From: Hevea brasiliensis
Lineage: Eukaryota; Streptophyta; Magnoliopsida; Malpighiales; Euphorbiaceae
Assembly: GCF_030052815.1 (NCBI RefSeq)
Contig: NC_079501.1
Coordinates: 81,473,979 to 81,537,978 of the forward strand
DNA length: 64,000 nt
Reading direction: 5' to 3'
Shown: positions 57,224 through 64,000 of the stretch, piece by piece
Layout of the letters: each line of letters starts with the position of its first letter
How positions within the stretch are numbered: the first letter of the stretch is position 1
Notes under the pieces: model-generated
What the model was told of the DNA's origin: nothing
Databases searched by the model: none
Seen by the model: only the letters and a program-made list of their open reading frames with translations
Made by a program: the position numbers and the translations under genes

Positions 57224-60200
57224 TATCACACCCTACCCCTCTGTAAGGCATGCCATGATCCTGTAGTATACCTAATGAATTACTAAAGTTCGTCTACTTA
57301 TAACCCATTAAATACACTACAAGGGATTGTAAACCTTTTCTTATTTCTTTTTACAGTGGTGAGCACTTTTGACAGGTGTTAAAATTTTTTTTTTACTAAA
57401 GTGAAACCAAATAACAAATCTGAGTATCAATAATTTCTATAAAAATTTTGGCAGAGTGTAATCTGTATTTTGGATAAAACAGTTTCTTCAAAAACCTGTA
57501 AAAAGCACTTCCAATATATATTTCTACAATCCCAAACTCCAATAAATTGGTTCAACACAATAAATTTCTCAACATTATCAACTCAGTTTAACAATCAATT
57601 TTCCAGTGTTTCCAAAAGCTGAGATAAAAGAAATATGTCACAATATTTTTACAAGCCAAAATAATTTACAATTTTATTTTACAACTGCTCAAGACCAAGT
57701 ATAATATATACATACAGTGCACATACATTATAACAAAAACTACAAAATATGGTATACTCGATATACTCGGCAAAATCTCAAAATGTGGCACAAGCAGCCT
57801 ATTCTGCTGCTCTGTCCGTCTGTCTACCCGCAACAGCAATGAAAAAGTTATCGCTGAGCCAATGCCTCAGTGGTGCACAACATTAAGAAAATACAGTTTA
57901 AAATCATAAACCATAAATCATATGAACTGTGGATACTTAAAATCATAGTTAAATTCAAAAGACAGAGATTGTCATAAAGAATTTAAACTCCATTTCACAA
58001 TATCACAATAAATATGAATAAATCACACACATAGCTTAATCATGGTTCCATAGTCCAATTCGTCCCAAAAGCCGATGGCTAGTGAGGAATAACATAGCTA
58101 GCTAGCAAATAAATGAGTACTCATCCCATTCGTTCTCAACTGACACACACCTCAACACTTCAGTCAGAGAGGGAATTCAAAGTCAATTCGTCCCACTAGA
58201 CAAGCTAGCGAGGAATTTAATCAAATATACATGATAGCTGTGGTTTCAAACCATTTACAATATTTTTCAAGCAATAAGTATCCATCAAATTTCCATTCAA
58301 GCAATTTTCCATAATTTAAAACAATAACATGCAAATTGTCATAATTTATTTCAATTGAAAAATTCAAAAGAAATACTGTTGTGCACAAACCTCTGAAGAG
58401 TAACCTTTTGGCCCTGACTCAGTGTTTCCTTCCCCTTTCCTAAGTCTTTGCTAACTGAAACACACAATTTGAAGTGTTTCAGTACTCATTTAAATTGTCT
58501 CTAATAATAAGGTTCAATAATTAATTTATTTAATTCTATTATTTTCCTTAGTCAACCTATAATGTTGACCTTTGATGCACTCAATGTGAATTAGGTCTAA
58601 TGTTACCAATATATCATATTTTGCATTTCAATATGCTACCAATATAGTACAACTTACCATTTTTACAAGTTAGCATTCATTGTCAAATTATTTCAAGCAT
58701 CATTGTATGTAAATGTCAAGTTCTCAATTTTTGTGTGCTAGATTGGTCTAGCTTAAAGTCCTATTTCTCTTGGTTTTTAGCTTCTGGTCAAAGAAGAAAA
58801 ATTGTAGCTCTATGTCTTATTGCACTCGGGGCAAAATTTCAGGTCATTCTGAGTTATATAGACTAAGATATGGTCAATTTACTAAAGTTGGACAGATTGC
58901 ACTAAAATGGCAACTTTAAGTCATTTTTAGGTCATTTTTTGTTCTGGCAGTTTTTATACCCAAACTCGTGCAAGCTATTTGACTTGCTTATGGTCATTTC
59001 TGGGTTTTAGTGTCTTCATAAGAGTTGTAGTTCTATGTCTAATCTATTCATAGTAAAAATGTCAGGTCATTTGGACCTGTTTTGAGTGAGTTATGGCCAA
59101 AACACTAACTGCTGCCCAAATGGTCAATTTTCAGGTTTTCAAGTCACTAATCTAGATTTGGTCATTTTTCAAGTCACTTTCTAGACAGAATTTAGGTAGG
59201 CTTTCTTCATGAAAGTTGGCACATTTTGTGCCTAGTTTCACCTACAATTGGCCTCATACCAATTGGAGTCACGCACTTAGGGTTATAGGTTCATTTGCAC
59301 ACTGCCCTCTACATGTTTTTCAAACACCAAACCAAACACATGTTTACCAATTACATCTTCACTTCCCCACAACATTCTGCATTTGGCACTAACCAAAACC
59401 ATTCAATTCTCTATATTATAGGTCAACTTGGATAGAATATAACCACTTCAAAATACACCAAATGCAGTCACAATTCACAAAGTTCAAACCCTACAATATA
59501 TACACATAAATACTTCTAATTATCACACATACTTCCATTATCAATTTACATACCTTATCACTACTATTCTACACACATATATGCTGCCAATTTTTATACA
59601 ATATTTCAACAACATTTCATGAATTTGAACATTATCAATTTCCATTTTGAGGCTACCCAAAAATTACACATACACATCAACTTCTATTTTCACTTTTCAA
59701 GCTTGCAAATCAAACTTTATACATGAAAACCAACTCCAATATATTTAAACACTTAATTTAACATCTCAAACAACCATTTACATGCAAATACAAGCTGTAC
59801 ATGATGAAGTTCCATGGCTGCCGAAATTCTCCATCACCAATAATTCATCAAACCTCAAACTTCTTTCATAATTCAACTACCCACAACCTTAGTTACACTA
59901 TTAATGAAACAAGAATTGAAAATAACCACTTACCTCTTTTGGACTTCTTCAAACTCCACCAAAACTTATCTTTCTTGCTCCAAGTATGCTGCCCAAGGTG
60001 TGTAGACAAGGTTTAGTGAAGGAACCTAGTGAAAAAGATAGCTAAATCAATGGTGGACTTAAGCTTGATGGTGGACGACAACGGAGGATTTCATGGGAGA
60101 AGGAATTCGGCCAAAGTGAATTTGTGAGGAAGAAGAAGGCAAATGATCCTACACCTATCCCACTTCAATCTTTAGGTGTCCCAAATATGATTTTAATGGA

Positions 60201-60814
60201 GCACTAATGTAGTATATTAGTTATTTATTCCAAAGTTTCTAAATTCTCACATTTTTCTCATTTCTTTTACTGTTTAGATTATGTACCACCATTTTAATTT
60301 TCATGATATTTTCAAGGTTTAATATCATTTATTTTTAATGGACACTTAGGTCAAAAGGCATCTCGGGGTGTCAAATGACCACAATGCCCAAAATCGGATT
60401 GCATTCCCGATTTTTCGGTAGCACAGAGTTTTGTCGTTTTCTCGATTTCTCGTTTTTCTTTGTGCTAATTAATTAAATTTTCTTTGATATTTCTAATGAC
60501 ATTTATACTTTAATAAGTCTTTAATTATGTCTCGAAACTAAATTTCGAGGGTTCCCTACAGTCCTGGGGTCGGCTATTGCCTGTGCCGTAACTTCCTCGT
60601 GCGGTCACCCATTGCTGCGGTGTTGGCTCGTTTAACTTGGTTACATTTCATTGCTATTATTTTTTCTTTGTTTTTCTTGTATTTTCTTTTCTTGTATTTC
60701 ATTATTTTATGTCTCCTCACTAATATTTAAATATAGTTCTAGGCATCCTAGCTGTCCGGACCGACAATGGTCACCAGAACAGTAAAATGCACTACCGAAC
60801 ATAGGGGTGTTACA
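57224..60814 (-). mobile_element. 3' LTR of a Tekay/Del-type gypsy element, 3,591 bp
   Basis: On the minus strand it opens TGTAACACCCCTATGTTCGG at 60814 and closes GGGGTAGGGTGTGATA at 57224 (the canonical final CA has decayed to TA). The ends are inverted copies of each other (TGTAACACCC / TATCACACCC). Its first 80 bases closely resemble the start of the plus-strand LTR at 62049 (GGTGACC, GTCGGTCCGGACAGCTAG). The interior has TTATGGCCAAAAC and GGTCATTT motifs repeated several times between 58850 and 59170. It is unusually long for an LTR but within the range of chromovirus elements. The frame 59801-60016 is not supported. Confidence 0.75.
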
Positions 60815-60856
60815 ATTCTATCCCCCCCTTCCCCCCCCCCCCTCCCCCCCTTAAAA
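60815..60856 (-). other. C/G-homopolymer polypurine tract of the Tekay element
   Basis: The plus strand shows ATTCTATCCCCCCCTTCC... with about 31 pyrimidines, nearly all C, at 60821-60852. On the minus strand this is a G-run tract immediately before the LTR TG, the position of the polypurine tract. Such G-runs can form quadruplexes and are prone to length errors in sequencing. Confidence 0.75.
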
Positions 60857-60859
60857 TAA

Positions 60860-62048
60860 ATTTCATCTCGAAATTTTACCTGGCATCAGTCTCTGAACAG
60901 CTTTGGGTGCTATCTCCTCATATCCTCCTCACGTTCCCAAGTAGCTTCCTGGCCTGAATGATGGTTCCACAGCACTTTAACCAGGTGTATCTGTTTGTTC
61001 CTCAGCTGCTTTACCTCATGTGCCAGAATCTCTACGGGTTCTTCCTCATATGAAGGGTCTAGATTTACCTCAATCTCTTCAACTGATAGAATGTGAGATG
61101 GGTCAAATTTGTACCTCCTTAACATGGACACATGGAAGACACTATGTATCCTTTCTAGCTCTGGAGGTAATGCTAACTGATATGCCAAAGGACCCACTCT
61201 CTCCAGAACCTCTATGGTCCGATGAAATGAGGACTCAGTTTCCCCTTTCTGCCAAATCTCATAATCCTCTTCCAAGGAAAAACTTTAAGGAATATTTTAT
61301 CACCCACTGCATATTCAATATCTCTTCTCTTCATATCAACATAGGACTTCTGATGGTCTGATGCAGCCTTGAGTCGATCTCTGATCAATTTGATCTTTTC
61401 CTCTGTCTGTTGAACAATTTCTGGCCCAATCATCTTCCTTTCACCTACTTCATCCCAACATAAGGGAGTTCTGCACTTCCTGCCATACAAAGCTTCATAT
61501 GGAGGCATCCTAATGCTTGATTGGTAGCTGTTGTTATAAGCAAACTCAATCAAAGGCAAGTGTATATCCCAACTACCTTCAAACTCAATCACACAAGCCC
61601 GTAGCATATCCACTAATATCTGAATTACCCTTTCAGACTGGCCATCTGTCTGTGGGTGGAATGCTGTGCTGAAGTTCAATCTAGTTCCTAGGGCTCTCTG
61701 AAGACTACCCCAGAATCTAGAAGTGAACCTAGGATCTCTATCAGATACAATCGATACTGGCACTCCATGCAGTCTTACAATCTCATTTATATATAATCTG
61801 GCCAATCTCTCCAAACTATAGTCCATCTGGACTGGCAAAAAGTGAGCAGACTTGGTCAGTCTATCAACTATAACCCATACTGCATCATGACTATTCTGTG
61901 TCCTTGAAAGTTCCATCGCAAAATCCATAGTTATTCGTTCCCATTTCCACTCTGGTACTGGCAATGGATGTAACAAACCTGCTAGAACTTGACGTTATGC
62001 CTTCACTTGCTGATAAGTTAGGCATTTGGAGACAAAATCAGCTACATC
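60860..62048 (-). pseudogene. Gypsy integrase and chromodomain, Tekay type (5'-truncated)
   Basis: Minus-strand frame 61212-61976 carries the integrase core (ERITMDFAM with D18, IVSDRDPRFTSRFW with D79, FHPQTDGQSERV with E115). It continues with AYNNSYQSSI, YGRKCRTPLCWDE and the GPF-type tail block. After a frame change near 61240 the frame 60910-61275 gives VGPLAYQLALPPELERIHSV, FHVSMLRRY and a C-terminal chromodomain (LRNKQIHLVKVLWNHHS, EATWEREEDMRR). A chromodomain after the integrase is the hallmark of chromoviruses. This style matches Tekay/Del. Upstream, VADFVSKCLTYQQVKA is followed by a stop near 61995, and the sequence ends abruptly at 62048 where another LTR begins. Reverse transcriptase is missing from the window. 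Confidence 0.85.
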
Positions 62049-63087
62049 TGTAACACCTTCCCGATAACCACTCCGTACATCCTACTGTTCCGGTGACCGG
62101 TGTCGGTCCGGACAGCTAGAATGTCCGGAAAAATATTTAAACTAAAGTCAGGAACCATAATTAACTCAAATATTAATAAGAAAAATTTAGTAAAAATTTT
62201 AGGAATAAAATACAACCGAGTTAAACGAGCCGGTGCCCAAGCGATGGGTAACCAGAGGGAAGTTGCGGTTCTCGCAACGAGGAGCCCTAGACCCGGGAGA
62301 AAAATTATAAAATAATTTTTGGAACTCCAGAGAAGGGTTATTGAGGTTCCCATGGAATTAGAATGCCAAGAAAATACCTAGAAAATTTTTTCAATCGGTA
62401 CAGACAATTTTGACCCGTTGAGCCAAACGGAGGGCATTTTGGTCATTTCGCCTTCAGAGGTGATTTTTGGCCGACTTGTCCAGTTGATTAAATAATTAAT
62501 ATGACATAAAATATGAAGAAACATTACTAGAAATCAAATTGAAAATGAGTAGTGGAGGAAAGGAAAGAAAATGAGGAAAAAAGATTAATTATGGCATCAT
62601 GGTGATGTCATTAAGGAAATTTGGACCAATCACAATTTAGCCATCCCTTGACTAAGTAAATAAAAGACTAAATGAAGACTAAATCCACCAAAATTTGCAG
62701 CAGCCACCCCTTTCCTCAAGCAGCCGAAATCCCTTCCCTCCTTCCTCCATTGATGTGCCATTAAAAGCTTAATTTCTCCTTTGTTTCCACCATAAAATCA
62801 TAACCTAGCTTCACAAAAATTTTCCCTAGCACCTTGCTAAAGCCTTTGGCAGCCAACAAGAGGGAAGAAAGTGAAGTTTAGGGCTTTGGAAATTCTTCCC
62901 AATCAAGGTTAGTGCATATATACACTTAAAACTTTTAATTTCTATGTTAAGGACTTAAAACCAACAAGTATTTGTGAATGAAATGAACCAAACTCATGTG
63001 TATGTCCAATATAGAATTCGGCAGCCCTATTGAAGGTATAGGAATAAGTGTTTTGTTGGTCTTAAAGTGGACTAAAAATGATGTTGA

Positions 63088-63144
<57 letters not shown>

Positions 63145-64000
63145 TGATGAATTGGTATGCTAACTAAGGCACCTTGTAGAAATTATATTGTGAAGCTAGG
63201 GTTTTGGGAAGTAAAAATTAGCTTGGCTTATGAAATTGTTAAAGTACATCCTAATGGTCAATTAGTGACCATTTGAAGGAATTTGACCTTAATTGGGACT
63301 GGAATGAAGCATGGCAAAGGGAAGGTGTGTGCTGCCTAGAGGGTGCAGAATGGTGACTGAAAATTCAGTCCAATTACACAGCCATAACTTTGGCTGTGTT
63401 AGTCCAATTGGTGTTTGGCCAATTGGACATGAAACTAGGTTTATAATGGCACATTTTTGCTGAAGAAACCATGCCCAAAGGACCAAAGCAAGAGGACCAA
63501 AACTTGGCCCCAATCCGGAACCCTGAAACTGATTCTGCAGAATTGGTCAAATGAACAGTAACAGTAACTGTTCATTTGGCCATAACTCACTGTAGATTTG
63601 GTCAATTGATCTGAAATTTTTACAGCAACAATTTAAGACATAGGCAAACAACTTTCATGAAGGAACCTACCCCAAATTATGGCCAGAACCCATCCAACCA
63701 AGTGACTCTAGTTACTGTTCGTGCACTGTAGATATGGTAATTTTCTGCAGAATGCACATTCGGCCAGCTTGGGTCTTTGGACCATATCTAGAGCTACAAA
63801 ACTCCAAATGGAGTGATTCAAAAAAGAAAATTCAACTAGACAAAATAAGGAACAACTTTCATGTTTTACATTTCTTCAAATTCCCACAGTAACAGTGTCC
63901 AATGGAACAGTGAAGTTATGGTACAAAATCTGAAAAATCTGCTCCTTTGGTTTAATGCTTAGAAATGGTATTAACACTTAATGCCAACAAGTTTTAAACA
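62049..64000 (+). mobile_element. LTR of a second Tekay-like element (cut by window end)
   Basis: It starts TGTAACACCTTCCCGATAAC exactly where the first Tekay integrase frame stops. The first ~230 bp match the reverse-strand LTR at 60814 (GGTGACCGGTGTCGGTCC, GACAGCTAGAATGTCC, GTTAAACGAGCCGG). Further in are repeated GGCCATAACT(C/T) motifs near 63390 and 63590. A long (TA)n lies at 63090-63142. The last base of the LTR and any right target duplication are beyond the window. The ORFs 62042-62353, 62100-62315 and 63289-63513 are LTR frames and not genes. Confidence 0.75.
63090..63142. repeat. (TA)n microsatellite, ~26 repeats
   Basis: An uninterrupted TA run inside the second Tekay-like LTR. 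Length is likely variable between individuals. Confidence 0.95.

Noticed and set aside
61020..61361. 113-codon plus-strand frame
   Set aside because: Shadow of the integrase/chromodomain coding strand.
62100..62315. Basic plus-strand frame (RTARMSGKIFKLKSG...)
   Set aside because: Lies in the first part of an LTR. The opposite frame 62042-62353 is equally open, and the region is alignable non-coding LTR sequence.

Overview
This window looks like repeat-dominated intergenic chromatin of a flowering plant nucleus, probably a eudicot. It is very AT-rich. It has no rRNA, recognisable tRNA or bacterial-style operons, and I could not support any host protein-coding gene in 64 kb. Almost every protein-like stretch belongs to a plant transposable element: Ty1/copia of Angela/BARE-like and Ale/Retrofit-like type, Ty3/gypsy of Tekay/Del chromovirus and Tat-like type, a CACTA (En/Spm) DNA transposon, MITEs and a possible LINE tail. 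I cannot name the species from the sequence alone.

Layout. 1-1.9 kb: end of a Tat-like gypsy element, with two tandem-repeat arrays, a polypurine tract and an LTR. 2.7-3.4 kb: possible copia LTR remnant. 4.56-8.53 kb: an old ~1.05 kb tandem duplication whose second copy is split by a 2,154-bp gypsy solo LTR. 8.5-13.6 kb: AT-rich repeat debris with a MITE and a copia LTR that has long inverted ends. 13.6-30.9 kb: a tandem segmental duplication (units A and B, ~8.9 and ~8.4 kb), each carrying MITEs and the 5' half of a decayed Tat-like retroelement that keeps a gag remnant and the integrase tail but lacks the pol core. Unit B's element runs on to a third LTR at 33.5-34.6 kb. 35.2-38.4 kb: a decayed Ale-like copia element on the plus strand ending in an LTR-stub-LTR structure. 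38.5-45.3 kb: a third copy of part of the segmental repeat, a MITE, a possible LINE 3' end and AT-rich DNA. 45.3-47.2 kb: CACTA terminus, subterminal repeats and a transposon-protein pseudogene. 47.2-57.16 kb: a structurally complete, young Angela-like copia element on the minus strand (two ~2.09 kb LTRs, matching 5-bp target duplications CCTCA, PBS, PPT, gag-pol). 57.2-62.0 kb: 3' LTR, polypurine tract and integrase/chromodomain of a minus-strand Tekay gypsy element. 62.05-64.0 kb: LTR of a second, plus-strand Tekay-type element inserted into the first one's pol.

Nothing here works as a cellular pathway. The functional story is retrotransposon structure (LTR promoters, primer sites, gag-pol) and the order of nesting. 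The Angela-like copia is the youngest datable event. The second Tekay-type LTR is younger than the Tekay element it interrupts. The segmental duplication is older than the single-copy differences between its units. I found no convincing new biological system. The most interesting signals are mutations or consensus differences clustered at CAG/CTG sites, the tandem LTR arrangements, and dyad-bearing repeat arrays in retroelement non-coding regions.
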